Positions 11,504-23,365 of a stretch of DNA of 64,000 bases are shown in pieces. Where the stretch lies: positions 10,230,001 through 10,294,000 of the forward strand of contig JAYKYS010000012.1 of the NCBI GenBank assembly GCA_036924285.1, written 5' to 3'. Source of the stretch: Asterella californica. Taxonomy: Eukaryota > Streptophyta > Marchantiopsida > Marchantiales > Aytoniaceae. Position 1 is the first letter of the stretch. Each line of letters begins with the position of its first letter. The position numbers and the translations under genes are program-made. The notes beneath the pieces were generated by a model, which saw nothing but the letters and a program-made list of their open reading frames with translations, had not been told where the DNA came from and did no database searches.

Positions 11504-13084
11504 TTGTAGTGTCGCAAGATTACTCCTTTCGCCCATTTAGTATAAAAGATATCGTTCTCACAGAGGATTTGCACAAGTAACGCTGCTCTAAGTTCTAAGA
11601 TCTGTTCAAACACACAAACACACGGGTTTTGTCTAGAAATCTCGTCTTCTCACAAAACCAAACGGCTTCCATATCCTCCAAAAGGTGCTCTGGACCTAAA
11701 CAAACAACTACTAATTAAAATATCACACAACTATTCACAGAGAAGCTCGGGAAGACGCTTCTCGCTTCCAGGTCACTTCTTCCGGTCTTCTCAGTACCAT
11801 CTTCCCGAAGCAATTCTTGGCTTCTGGGGGTTCAACTCGGCTTCTCACACCTCCAGAAGACTACTCTTGCTTAGCAAAAGTCGACTAGCAACGGCTGTTA
11901 CATCTTACTCTCTCTCACATTCCAACGGGTTAGATTAATCACAGGGTGTATGCCCCCTATAGCCTTCCCAGGCTTCGGCCTATGGAAACGGTCTTCTCGC
12001 AGCACTACAACGACATTCACCTTCACGGAAGCTCAATAGAAGTCTCGAAAGCTCACTAGAAGAAGATAAGAAGATGGGAAAGATGAGAGAAGATGGGGAA
12101 GAAGAGAAAATCCAAACGAGAGAAAAACAAGATAAGAATAAGAAATTAAGATTCCGACAGGCTTCTAGTCCGGATCCTGACTAACAAGCCATCCTTGCTT
12201 GTAATAGTTTGAGGAGGAAGACAACAAACGTGCATACAGTTGCACCGTCTTCTATTTGAGGATGTTGTCTTCTGCTGTGGGAAGAAGGCTTCTTTCTTCT
12301 TCTCTCGCTGCTTCGACTACTCTGTCTTCTGGGATCCTTTATCCATAAGACCGTCCGTACGTGGATCCAAAGTGTTCCACTGGACGAGCCAAGCTGCGAA
12401 TCTGCACAACTGCTGACAGTCACCGCCACTCAAGAAGAATGCTTCCCATGCACAATCGGGAGTGAATTCAAGGAAATCCTCCACCCAGAAGACACGGACA
12501 AAGCTTCTGCACTCAAATCAGCAATCCATTCCCCGAGAAGAAGGCACATTGGTATTGTGAAGCTCACTCCCTCTACTTTCTGCTCCTACTCCTCGACACA
12601 CCAGTCTAGCCAACAGGACTACACGAGGATGCCGTTCCCTGCTCCTAAACTGTCCACTACCTCCATCTACATCTTCGAACCACTGCTGGCAACGAGCATG
12701 CAGACCCATCCGGTATAATCCCAATCTATTCGTATGTCTCTAACATCGGGTGTAGTGTGTGCACCAATGCGTCTCCTGTGCTTTAATGTGTATAATGTGC
12801 TCAAAATCTTACTATGTCATCCTACTTATACATCTGCCTTGAGGCGCAGGGGAAGTTCCCCTCCAATCCTCAATTACAACCAGGGAGAGATGGGCAGTGT
12901 CAGAAGGCTGCCACCCCACATGCAAGCGGTTCCCCTTCCTAATTAGTCATCTACCTTACTACTCCTGCGCTGCCTACTCTGCCACATGGTCATCCATCTA
13001 ATATTACACTAAACTGCCACCTCCTAAGATAGTTCGGTTCCTACTAAGTTTGGACAAGTCAACTTGTCTTCTGCGCTTTGCTAC
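11504..13084 (-). other. non-coding 3' region of D1
   Basis: No convincing coding sequence is present. The region is repeated at 25021-26655 with many small differences, so it belongs to the element. It is rich in GTCTTC/GAAGAC and CTTC runs. Short reading frames on either strand are not conserved between the two copies. Confidence 0.55.
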
Positions 13085-15445
13085 CTACTCTAATTGCTCG
13101 GATGCAATCTCCATTGGATCTACTCCTACCTGAACTCCTAACTTGGCTTCTGATAAGCTGGGAAGCCCTGCAATTACCTCGGGTGTCACTGAGGTGGCTT
13201 CCTCCTCAACATTCATCGCTGGCTCTGCTGCTGCTGCCGCTGTTGCTTCGGAAGACGGAAGCGTCTTCTGGGAAGCTGGGTCGACTTGTGCTTCCTCGCT
13301 CTTCTGAGGCACTAGTTCGACACTGGGAGCCATGGTGACCGCATAGGGATCCGGGGAAGTCGCTTCCTCCACTCGGAATACTTGGGAAGACAACTCTTCT
13401 TCTTGTCTTCCAGAAGACATCTTGTCTTTCGGGGCTTCTTTCGGAGTCTTCTCGGCTTCCAACGCTGATAGCGAGGTCGAACTCCTCCTTCTCCAAGTCT
13501 GATCCGGTCGATGGTGCTGGGACTTGGGAAGATGCAGTTACGGGTGACGGAATCAAGGAAAGACCATATAGTGTCTTCACTCCCTCTATTTGTCTATCCA
13601 AGTATCGGAACATGCTCTCCTTGCACTCTACCAACATCGCTCTGGACTCGTCGTCCCATTCTCTAGTTAAGGTAAGAAGCTTCCTACCCGCGGTGAAGTT
13701 GAACTTCTTCTGAAGCGCTTCCACCGACTGAGCTAGCATCTCCTACGCACGAGCTTCCGCTGCTTCTCGCTGCGTCTTCTCAGCTGCAGTCTGCGCTTCT
13801 GCGGCTTCTCGCAGTGTCTTCCATGTCGTATTCTCCTTTGCAAGGACGGTGATCTTACCTCACATTCGCAGAACCTCCTGGTCATGCTGCTGTATACACG
13901 CCTGCAACTCATGGTTGCTCTTCTTCAGCTGCGTAACTCCTTGACAGAAGCGGTTGCTTCCGTCTTGTATTTCGCTGCGAGCTTCTCCGTGGTGCGGAGG
14001 TTGGCTTCCAGCGCTTCTATCTTCTTCTGGCCTCTTCCTGCCGCATCAAGGTGCGCAGATCAAATCCAGACTGTAGTGGCTTCTCCTGAGCCTTCGCTCT
14101 CTTCTTGATCAACTCCATAGCTGGCTAGATCTCTGAGTGGAAGAAGGCAATAAACTCCTCCAGTCTTCTTCCCGCGGAAGATAGACTCATCTCCACAATC
14201 CGATCGGAGGTGTCTGTCTTGTCCTCCAGAGGCAAGGATGCCTCTTCCACCACTATGGTATTCTGTCTCTATGCACGGGAAGAAGCTACTCTTCTCATCT
14301 TCCGGGGTGGAAGATCTCTCCCCATGGCAGAAGCGGTCCTCTTTACTGCGCTTTTTCGCATCGCAGTAGGAGTATCCATCCATCCTTCGCCTTCTGGAGT
14401 CTTCGGAAGACTCCCTCGTGTTGCAGAAGCGGTCTTCTGCGCAGCTCGGGTACTCAAGGGCTCCTCTTGTGAGTCGGACTCCGATCGAGAATGAATGATA
14501 GGGAAGGAGGTGGTCTTCCTAGGTACACTCCTAGGACCCATCTTCCTTGGTGGTGTTGCGTCTTTCGATGCACTGAAGTCGTCTTCCCTCACAAGAAGCG
14601 TCTTCTGATGAGTACCTGACCTTATCTACGGCATCAGAGTGGGAGGGGGAATCATCGCTGCTGCTCGGCCATCTTCTCCCGAGGTCTCCTCCTTCGTCTC
14701 ATGCTGCCCTGTTGGTCTATATCTCGCCAACTGATCTTCCGTGAGATCCTTTTTGGCCACGTACAGGTAACAGAAGAACGGAGTAAGATGTCCTCCTGCT
14801 GGGGTACCTAAGTACACCAGCTCTGCCTGTACATAAGCGTGGAAGAACGCACTCCAGTTGACGTTCTCTCCGACACACACTGCTTCCAGGAACTCCACGT
14901 CCTGATCTCCAAGGTACCTCGTCTTATGCGATTTCCCCTTGGGAAAGAGGTGAAGGAACAGCTTCGCCAGAAGACGCTTCTGCGGCTCCCGGTAAGATTC
15001 AACCTTCCAGCCGTTTCTTCCCTGTCTGTCCTCCAGGAAGAGACAAGTTGTGCTTCTAGACACATTTCACTTACTCGAGATCATGGGTAAGATCTTCTTC
15101 TCGAGTCAACAACCTCGGTTCTCAGATTTTGGCCTGTGAAAGGTCCTGCGTCATCAATCCTCGGTCCAGGAAGATGGTCTTCCTCGAGCTACTCCTGGTT
15201 TCGCAGGTATACGGTTGCGGGGCGGTAATGCGGCCCAAACCTCCTCCAGAAGACCTTGGTCGGCGAGGTTCCAATCCCACAGGAAGAAGTCGAGACCCAA
15301 CTCTTTGATGAAGTGTTTGACCTCGGTCAGTTCTGCTGCCGGTAACACCAACCCTCGAGGATGCATCGACATACTTGAAACTCTGTTGCACTAAGCCACA
15401 CGTACTTACTGTGAACCGAAGGCTCAGTCCTTCCCAAGTTCTCAC
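13085..15445 (-). pseudogene. family D ORF1, coiled-coil Gag-like protein (D1 copy)
   Basis: The family is not recognised with certainty. Read on the minus strand, an N-terminal globular segment (HPRGLVLPAAEL...FFLWDWNLADQGLLEEVW; later YLGDQDVEFLEAV and TPAGGHLTPFFCYLYVAKKDL) is followed by a Ser/Arg-rich basic linker (14592-14269). Then come a long heptad-rich coiled coil with Glu/Gln/Arg bias (about 14250-13740) and a C-terminal segment (LAQSVEALQKKFN, YLDRQIEGVKTLYG) ending in an acidic tail. There is no zinc knuckle or protease motif. The order resembles extra ORFs of some plant Tat/Ogre-type Gypsy elements and proteins annotated as 'putative gypsy-type transposon', by general look only. 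Frameshifts and stops break this copy. Confidence 0.55.
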
Positions 15446-16470
15446 AGTCTAGCTTCCACTCTCAAAAGATGAATCTTATCTTCCAGAAGACAGCTACTCC
15501 GTCTTCTGGGATTCTAACAGTGCTTCCTAAATAGCTCTTGTCTTCCGAGCTATATCTAAACAATCCTAGCTAAGCAAGGCCTCGCATGGATTCCTAAGAA
15601 GACAACCCACCTTGCATTACATCCTACTTCCTAACAGAAGATACAAGATTTGCAAGAAGCAGAGTGTGTAATAAGTTTAGAAGATGGTTGCGGGCTCCTG
15701 CGGTGACAGTAGCCTCTGGGAAGACTCCCGGGACAGCTTCCGATTCAATATCGTTCTCGGAAGACTTCTCGAAGCCAAGCTTCTCTTCACTGGTCTCACT
15801 TGTCTTCTGCTTCCTACACGCAATCTAACCTCACAACAGACACAAGACATTCGCACTCTGTTCTTCTAACTTCTCACCTCTCATACACACTCATAAGAAG
15901 CTTGCTGCATGATGAGAAGACATGACCCTCGACCATTCTCTCCAGATTCTGTCAGCAAGACTTCTCACATCTCTCTTCTAAGTTCGGGAAGAAGAAAGAA
16001 TAGGTTGCTATGGGTCGGACAGAAGAGATCCGTAACGGACCCTCACGTCCTCTCGCGCATTCTGCCAATCTTTCCAGTCTTCTAGTCTCTCTAAGAAGAT
16101 GTGGATTTGAGAAGCTTGGAAGATCGGGAGGCACAGGCCTAGTTCCCAACTTCCAACTTCTCGAAATAACAAACAACTCACCAAGCCTCTCTTAACACCA
16201 AAGCAAAGCCAATCTACCCTTGATACGAATTGTACACATTCGTCTTCCGAAGACAGTCAGGCTTCCGAAGCGTCTTCCGAAAATATTCAGGTTACAGAAG
16301 CGTCTTTCGAAGATGTTCAGATCTTCCGAAGCGTCTTCTGTTCAAGGTTTCGGGAGTAGAGGGATGGTAGGGTAGAGAAATTGATAGTTGTGATCTCTAA
16401 TTTGAGGACGATGGACAAGGAAGCTCGAATTGCACTCGGGAAGAAGCAAGAAGATGACTGTCAAAAATCG
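15446..16470 (-). other. D1 leader between PBS and ORF1
   Basis: About 1 kb of non-coding sequence is repeated at 47704-48719. It contains a GTCTTCCGAAGAC-type array at about 16240-16345, made of imperfect units built on CTTCCGAAG. No ORF is conserved between the copies. A role in packaging or translation is possible but unsupported. Confidence 0.5.
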
Positions 16471-16490
16471 GACAGCGCTTCCGCGCCCAA
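16471..16490 (-). promoter_or_regulatory. putative primer binding site of D1
   Basis: On the minus strand, directly after the LTR end (TATGACA), the sequence begins TTGGGCGCGGAAGCGC. Starting with TGG one base in, as expected for pairing with a tRNA 3' CCA, it is conserved in D2 at 48720-48739. It also forms a GCGC-stem palindrome. The tRNA is not identified. Confidence 0.55.
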
Positions 16491-19249
16491 TGTCATAGAA
16501 GGAAAAATGTGGGGAGGGAATCAATCGATCGGTTTGCCTGCAAACAACCGGGGAAGCGCAGAGGATACCAAGCAAAAGGTGAGAAGCGATGGGAAGGAAA
16601 GAGAACATGGGAAGAACCTCAAACAGTCTTCTGTCTGCTCCTCGAGCTGTCTTCAATCTTCCACGCGCTTCCGGCTTTGACCCTAGCTCCAATGCGACTC
16701 CACAGAAGCTGCTTCCATCGTCAATTCCTTGCTACACCTCAATCGAACAAGACTCCACCTTCGATTCTTCTCAGCCGTCCTTCAATGTCTGTTTCCGGGA
16801 GTCTCCAGAAGACTCCTTCACCTCGATGTGCTTCCTACTCTCAGCAATTCGCCCTCGCCTTCTTCCTAGCTGTGAATCGATCCTGGCTCCACTCAATTTC
16901 ACTCTGCTGGCCCTACTCGCTCAAGTCGATCACCTTCCAACTCCATCCTCTAGCCAAAAATGAGCTCGATGCGGGAAGCGATAGTGTTCCGATGCTAATG
17001 CGCTTCCTGTGCATCTTCTCGTGCAGTTTAGGGATTTTCGACCTACCCCACTTATCTAACCTACTCGGTGCTACCTGGTAGGTACACCTACTTCTTACGT
17101 GGTTAAGCTTCCACGATTGCCGTCTTCCGAAAGATACGTGTCTTCCATCTTCCGTCTTCTGTTATTATCGTGTCGGATATTGCGTGAAGGATGTCCAAGA
17201 AAACGCGAGGTTCCTGGCTGTGGAGATGTTGTGTGCTGAAACAGAGACAATACAGAGAAAAACAACCACGAAAATGAACGCTGTGATATATACACTCCAA
17301 ATGTATGTATACTGCCGGTTCTTTCTCCTAAGAGCACAGAACTGAAAAACTGACCAGAGCGATTTGTAACTTGCTTCAAAGCCCTTAAAAACAACCCTTG
17401 ATTCTCAACCCTGACCCAAAAACATCGAAGCGTAGCTCAAAGCAAGAGAAACTTCCCTTTGCTAACAAGCAGAGCCACAACAATATCACGTGATCCAAAT
17501 CCAAGTCCAAACCACATCCATGTACAAGTTCTTAGCTAAAGCTAGCTACCACAAGTTGTATATAGTCAACCAGAACTCTAACGAACTCAAAAGAGCAAAA
17601 CCCGTAGCGAAGAAACTGAAAAAGACCTATTTGTGAACTTCCTCCTTTCGCCGAACGGACTTCAGATATCGATAGGGTCTCCTCCGCTGACTCCGTTAAC
17701 CCAAGAAACCTTTAGATCCGACTCCCAACAGCCGAAATATCGCTGATTTTCGGTCGCAGATGACCGAACTTCCAAAAACTCCTCTCTGCAGCTTAAAACC
17801 GCACACACCGCACAAACGGATCGTCTAAACTGATATCCGTCTTCCTTGGCAGATAGATCTAGCTATCACGAACCCAATGAGACTCCAAACAAGTCGTTTG
17901 GAGTGCGAAACCACACAAGGAATTTGGTCGCAGGTAGCAAAAAACTGACGTAAATGGACTCCCTGCGGCTCAAACTTGCTCACCTCACCCAAACCAACAA
18001 TCCAATCCCCGTATTGTCTTCTCCTATGCGTAGATGAAGACTCCCTGATCACGTAGGCACCAAGAACGAAGAGCTTGACACACCGATCGCGAAGAACAAC
18101 CCAATTTTAGATCGCAAGCGATGAAAAACTTGACGCAAGCGCTTCCTTGCGAGTCAATTCCACTCAGAACTCCTAAACCGCCCGATGAAACTTGGTATCG
18201 TCTTCAATTTCCTGTAGAACTCGGTGTTCTGATCCCGATGGATCCAAGGACAGCAAGTTAAGACTCGAGAACGGCCCGAACGGTCCAACTCTCCTTCACA
18301 GATAACTGAAATCTCCAAATCTCTCTCCTGCGTCTCAATTTCTCCCAGTACACATCTCCCGATCCGTCTCTTCTCAAACCGTCTTAACCTGTGCATAGCC
18401 TGCACAGATCTGAACCCGATGACACTTTGCACGCGTGTATTGGACTTCTAAATTCTCCAAAACGTCCACCGACAGGTCGTAAGAACAAGCAAACCCCTTT
18501 AGCAGCCCCCTTGTAACAGTCTCTATACGTACGAAGTTCTCTCAATAATGAGGAAGCAGGCCTCTTGCGTCTTTATATAACGCCTGAAGCCTCAAATACC
18601 CAGTCAGCAAGTAAACTAGGGCCTAACTTGATTTTTCCTTCTTCCGAGTCGCATAACTTCTTCATTAGACGTCCAAACGAAGTAAACAAAGTGCCTATGA
18701 AAAGCTGACAACGAGCTCTACCCATTGATGCAATGAAAGTGGAGATCCGAAATTGTGCCAAAAGCTCGTAAGCTGGAGCTTAGCTTGTTTTCTCCATCTT
18801 TCAAGTCTTGTAACTCCTCCACTAAGCGTCCAAACGAAGTAGACGAAGTGCCTATGGAGTGCTAACAAGGATCTCTATCCATCTATGTGATGAAAGTGAA
18901 GATCCGAAGTGGTGCCAAAAGCCTGTAAGCAGGGGCCTAGCTTGTCTTCTCTTGAGTGTCTTTGGAGCGACAAGCATCGGAGTTTGAATTTCAGATAGGA
19001 GCCGATCCATGACACGACACAGTCTTCCACCGTCTTCCATCGTCTTCGAAAGACACAACCGAGAAGACGCTTCTCGGAAGACGGCCGTCTTTCGAAGAAG
19101 TGAACTTCTTATTACGAAAAGATCGTAAGATCATCTGCCTTCTAAGGAAGCCGTAATCTTAAGTAACAAAGCTTATTCAGTTATACAAACAAGTTATTAA
19201 TCTAAAAAATTTCAAAAATTCGTGAATCTTGTAAATTGTGGACACCACA
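16491..19249 (-). repeat. D1 LTR, about 0.9 kb net, carrying E2
   Basis: It starts TGTGGTGTCCAC at 19249 (minus strand) and ends TATGACA at 16491. Removing E2 (17166-19019) leaves about 905 bp homologous to 48740-48911 plus 56205-56929. It borders a polypurine tract plus integrase on the right and a PBS plus ORF1 on the left, so it acts at once as the 3' LTR of one D copy and the 5' LTR of the next. This is a head-to-tail arrangement. Confidence 0.7.
17166..19019 (-). mobile_element. family E element, solo-LTR-like (E2)
   Basis: This second copy of the block at 7494-9513 is 1.85 kb, with the same TATCGTGTC...GACACGACA ends. It has two rather than three 157-bp units, which accounts for most of the length difference. 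A TTATATAAAG on the minus strand near 18573-18582 is a plausible TATA box, supporting minus orientation. Flanks (TTAT and CAGT) show no clear duplication. Confidence 0.65.
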
Positions 19250-20101
19250 TACGCCCACCCTCATATGTTTGCGTCCCTGCAAACATCAGTGTTTCAGCAC
19301 TTCTGTTCACGTCCAGTACTTCTTGACAAGCCACCCATTTACACGAGTGGTCATCAACGTACCATATAACTCTTCCAACTGCAAGGAGCTATTGGTGAAG
19401 ACCTCCAAGACTCGGTAAGGACCCATCCAGCGAAGATGAAGTTTTCTAAGGAACTGAACATGCCGATTGTCGTAGAGAAGAACCAAGTCTCTATCTGCGA
19501 CGGTTACCTTCTTCAGCTTGCCATCATAGTTCACCTTACGTTGCGCTTGTACTTCGTACGTCTTCTCCAAAGCTGCATTCCTGTCTTCTTCGAACTCTAC
19601 AAAGTTCAGAAGACGCTGCTCATGGCTTCTTCCATGCGTTCGGTTACGGTTAACTTGTAAGTTGGGACCTCTAACTCGATGGGGACAACAGGTGTCATGC
19701 CATAAGTTAGGTAGAAGGGTGTCTTCTGGGTCGTGACCTTGGGTGAAATCCTGAAAGCTCATAACACAGATGGCAATTTTGTGTCCCAATCATACGCATC
19801 GTTAACAATTACCTTATTCAGGATATTACATAGAAGACCATTCGACTTCTCTGTCAGTCCGTTAGCTTTCGGGTTGTACGACGTCGTCTTCCGATGCTTT
19901 ATCCTGAAGTACTAGGTCAAGAGGAAAATAGTCTCATTTAAGAAATGAGTATCCCTATCTGATACTAGTTCCAGCGGACATCCGTATCGAGTGATAATGT
20001 TGTGTCAGAGGAACCTGGCTACCACTGCGGTGTCGTTCTTCCTTGTGGCTTCGCCCTCCACCATCTTGGTAGCATAGTCGGTAGCTATCAAAATATACCG
20101 A
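19250..20101 (-). pseudogene. pol: integrase core and C-terminus of a further D copy
   Basis: The minus strand encodes HRYILIATDYATKMVEG (first Asp), LELVSDRDTHF (second Asp, with the following Gly lost), NPKANGLTEKSNG (catalytic Glu), then LWAFRISPKV, TPFYLTYGMTPVV, a charged linker and WMGPYRVLEVF. It ends before the polypurine tract and LTR at 19249. Several frameshifts and stops are present. Its upstream side is cut at 20101, within the core strand just before the first catalytic Asp, by the family A chimera. Confidence 0.75.
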
Positions 20102-20934
20102 TGTCGTGATGTGAATCATTTGACATAGTAAATGATTCACTTATCACTGCTGTCGCGCTACTTAGCGCATGTTATTTCTACTCCGACACTTGACGTTTAG
20201 TAGTCTTAGAAGTTAGCTCTGTACTGTTCTTAGTCTTTTATGCTTATGGTTGACACCTTTTGCATATGGTGTTAACTCTGTCAAATATTTTGGATCCTAG
20301 TAGGTTGGTAGTATGACATTATCTTGTTCAAGCATTCGTACGCTTGTGCAAGTAAATTCATACTTATCTATGATACTCAATGTACATGACTTAGATTTAC
20401 CATGTAGATAGGGGTTTGAAATCATGGGTTGTACTTACTTGTCGCCCATGCACGCTTTCTAGCTGATTTAAGTTATTTTTCGGGGCTGCGTGTCGTTTTA
20501 GGTAGTTTAAGTTTTACGCTGGCACTCTAGGGAGCTTGACGTGGTAGCCTATGAGTAGAACTAAGTTGCCACGTGGTTTAGGGTACTAAAGGACAACCAA
20601 GTGGAGCTATGAACTCCCATTGGTCTGTTTTTGTCTTTTGTTAAACTCTAAATTTAGAAACAGAGCTCTAGAGTGGAGTTCGAGCAATTTGTGAGGGTAC
20701 TGAAAAATCTGAGAGCACAGGGAGATAGAACTCGTCGAGCCAAGCACTGTCAGCGAAAAGTTTGATTGATTTGAAGCAATAAACAAGGAGTTATGGTTGA
20801 TTGAAGTTCGATTTGTGTCAGAATTGAAGCACTTCTGTTCAATTTGGGGTTTTGAGTGTCATTTGCAGCAGAATCGAGGAAATCGCTTCAAAACTTCGTG
20901 GCTGTGTTCACTGTCAGCAGGGCTACGACGAAGG
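20102..20934 (+). repeat. partial family A LTR, + orientation
   Basis: The first 833 bp of the A LTR match the reverse complement of about 24013-24845. Shared features include the near-palindromic TGAATCATTTGACATAGTAAATGATTCA near its start and CTACTCCGACACTTGACG. It ends in CAGGGCTACGAC, where protease-coding sequence on the other strand begins. Confidence 0.75.
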
Positions 20935-23297
20935 CTGACCAAGAATCACAGGATATGAAGCAGAAGATTGCACGAAGAAATGTTGATCCACATCCACATC
21001 ACCTATCTTCACCTTCACGTTAGGACAAGCGCCGTATAGCTCACCTTTCTGGTTGTTCGCAGCACGTAACACCCAACCATGGTTTAGCTCGATAGACCAC
21101 TGACCCCTCTCGTACACCTCCCGTGACATGATGTTGATCTCAGATCCGTGATCAACTAAAGCAGCAACAGGTTCAGCCAAACTTCCAAGACGAACTCGCG
21201 TAGCAGTTGTGGCACGAGCCCAATGTCTCTTTCTGAAATCACTTTCACTAGCTGGACTCTCCTCACCAACTTCCTCATCGTTGAACTCAATAGTGTCGGT
21301 ACCAGCAACCAACGCTTCTTGCTGGTATCTCTTGTCATCAACTTCCTGAAAATGCACCTTTCCAAACTCTGCATCATTCAGAGAAGCTCCTACTACATCT
21401 ATCATCTGACTCTCTACCTGCTCGGACATCACCTGTCTCTTGCGCTTGATGATGTCGATGATCAGTTCGTGAAACTCCCTCTTTGCAATACCAAGAACTT
21501 CTCGAAGAGAAAACTCGATTCGCGCATCCAATATCCTCTGCTCCAAGATACTCTTCAGATCAGTAGAAGTTTCAATATCAGCTGCCAACTTGTAAGCCGG
21601 TCCCTTCCCCTTCTCTTGGGCAGTAAACCGCCTACCAGCAGTCGTTGGCTCCTGCTGGGATCTCTGCACATCCTCCATAGGACCTGGCGCAGGTGGAGGA
21701 GCTGCAGAAGTAGACGGGATGTCTTCAGGAAGAGCCGCTCGTCTCCTTGTGACTCTCCGTCTATCCCCAATCTCCTCAGGAACTCCAGTATCAAGTTCAG
21801 AGGCTTCTCGCCGCCTCTTCTCCTCCACAGAAGCATCCTGCCAATGAACGTGTCTATCTACATCCAAGAATGCTCTGATAGAAGCAGCATCTACAGGATC
21901 TCCTCATCCTGTGACCCTACGAATAGACTCGGCTCCCCTCTTCAGTACTTCAGAAGGAACGGGGGCAATACTCTTCTCAGCAGTCCTATCTAGCAACGTA
22001 AGACTAGAAGAAACCTCAATATGTCCAGCATATACATCAGGATTTACCGGTGGTGCCATCAATGCATGTACAGTTGCCGCCGCAGCAATCTGAGGTAGAC
22101 TCCTCATGCCTCCTCGCCCAAACTGCGTGCTCAACGGCTCTCCAGTAGAAGAAAGGTGCAGCCTACCGTTCTGATAGCGAACCACACCATCTCGCAAAGC
22201 AGCTGTGAGCTCTTGACAATCTCCTCGGAAGTGATCAGGACTGTCACACCAAATACACCTACGGACAGGAGCACCTCCTGGACGTGCAGCAGCAGGCGCC
22301 GGTGGCTGCTCTCTCTGCAATCCAGCTAACTCTACCTTCAGCTCTCGCATCTGCCGAATCAGGTCTTCAATCTGATTCTGTTGACCATGGTTCTCCACAA
22401 GTCTCTGAACAGGTGCCCTTTGTGCTGGAGCTGGCACAACTGGCATCAAAGGAACTGCAGTTGGGACAACAGGTCTGGGAGCAGGGGCCAAAGGTTGCTG
22501 TACTTGAGGAGCAGCATAAGGTGGAGTGACCACTTCTGCAAGCGGACGTCCTCCCACAGCCACTCTTCCCCTCCTCTGCCTTGTCAGTACAGCCACAGCA
22601 TCTCAACTCTCCCCCAATCCATAGTAACACCCCCCTCAGCAGATCGATCGGCCAACATAAAACATAACCGATCTGCCGTAGCATCATCGGTAGCCTGCAG
22701 GAAAAGCTCTATTTTCCTAGCATCTAGGGTGATTCGCTCTAGAGTTGAAAGTTGTCGGTATCTCTGATCAAACTCTCTCAACAACTCACTCAGGCTCATC
22801 ATACGACCAGGTTGCTGCTCAACCCAGTCTAGAAATGTCCTTCTAGTAACTCTCTCTGAATCCTCCTCAAGAAACTCCTCTCGAAGAGATCGCTCAAAAC
22901 TCATCCAGATTCCAAGATTTCTTCTCTGTACATCCCTAACTTGGTCCCGCAACTCAGGAATGACAGCTAACTCAAAACTTGCTATCATCTCAGCATCAGT
23001 AACCCTAACCAGCTCCATCTCTCCTCTATACTCACGCAGATATCTAGAAATATCTCTACCTTCAAACCTTCCACATCTATTCACCATCGCTTGCAAAGCC
23101 TTGGTGGATTTTAACTCACCCCCTCCAATGATCGGATGTTGTTGGACCAAGGCCGCAAGCGTCTTCAAGATCTCAGCCGTGTCCAGACCAGATGCAGATG
23201 TCGCTGTAGAAGACGCAGGTGCAGTTGACGGTGCAGCAGTAGACGTTGATGCTCCAACTCCAGAGGCACCAGCAGCAGCTCCGCTCTTGCGATCCAT
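20935..23297 (-). pseudogene. gag: family A gag-protease, truncated
   Basis: The likely start is the MDRKSG Met at 23297, shared by the three A/A' copies; a 12-residue upstream extension is also open. Order: Ala/Thr-rich N-terminus, Gag capsid-like helices (ALVQQHPI, FEGRDISRYLREYRGEMEL, FLDWVEQQPGRMMSL), Pro/Ala linker, zinc knuckle CIWCDSPDHFRGDC, and protease-like ALVDHGSEINIMS near 21150-21180. It breaks in the middle of the protease at VILGQP. A one-base deletion near 22600 and a TGG-to-TGA stop near 21904 inactivate it. DHG replaces the usual DTG/DSG. Confidence 0.75.
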
Positions 23298-23346
23298 CTC
23301 TTCTCCTTGTAGCAACTCAACCTTCTCAATCAATCACCCCAAGAGC

Positions 23347-23365
23347 TCTCAGTGGAAGCACCAGA
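23347..23365 (-). promoter_or_regulatory. putative primer binding site, family A
   Basis: Directly after the LTR end CCGACA the minus strand reads TCTGGTGCTTCCACTGAGA, the same TGGTGCTTCC block found at 50584-50601 and near 61662-61677. TGG fits pairing with a tRNA CCA end. The tRNA is not identified. Confidence 0.5.

Larger units (their letters stand above)
11423..19249 (-). mobile_element. family D element copy D1
   Basis: On the minus strand the order is LTR (19249-16491, with E2 inserted), PBS, leader, coiled-coil ORF1 (15445-13085), a non-coding tail, then an inverted 80-bp piece of the same LTR at 11423-11503. No protease, RT, RNase H or integrase lies between ORF1 and the left end, so this copy depends on others or is broken. 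No target duplication is visible: the right flank is the polypurine tract of another D copy, implying LTR sharing or recombination. Confidence 0.6.

Noticed and set aside
16240..16345. CRISPR-like array of CTTCCGAAG units
   Set aside because: Units are imperfect, spacers irregular and short, no cas genes are present, and the context is a eukaryotic retrotransposon.
21223..21993. Plus-strand 256-codon ORF within the family A gag region
   Set aside because: It is antisense to a gag-protease with recognisable zinc knuckle and protease motifs. Its long length reflects composition.
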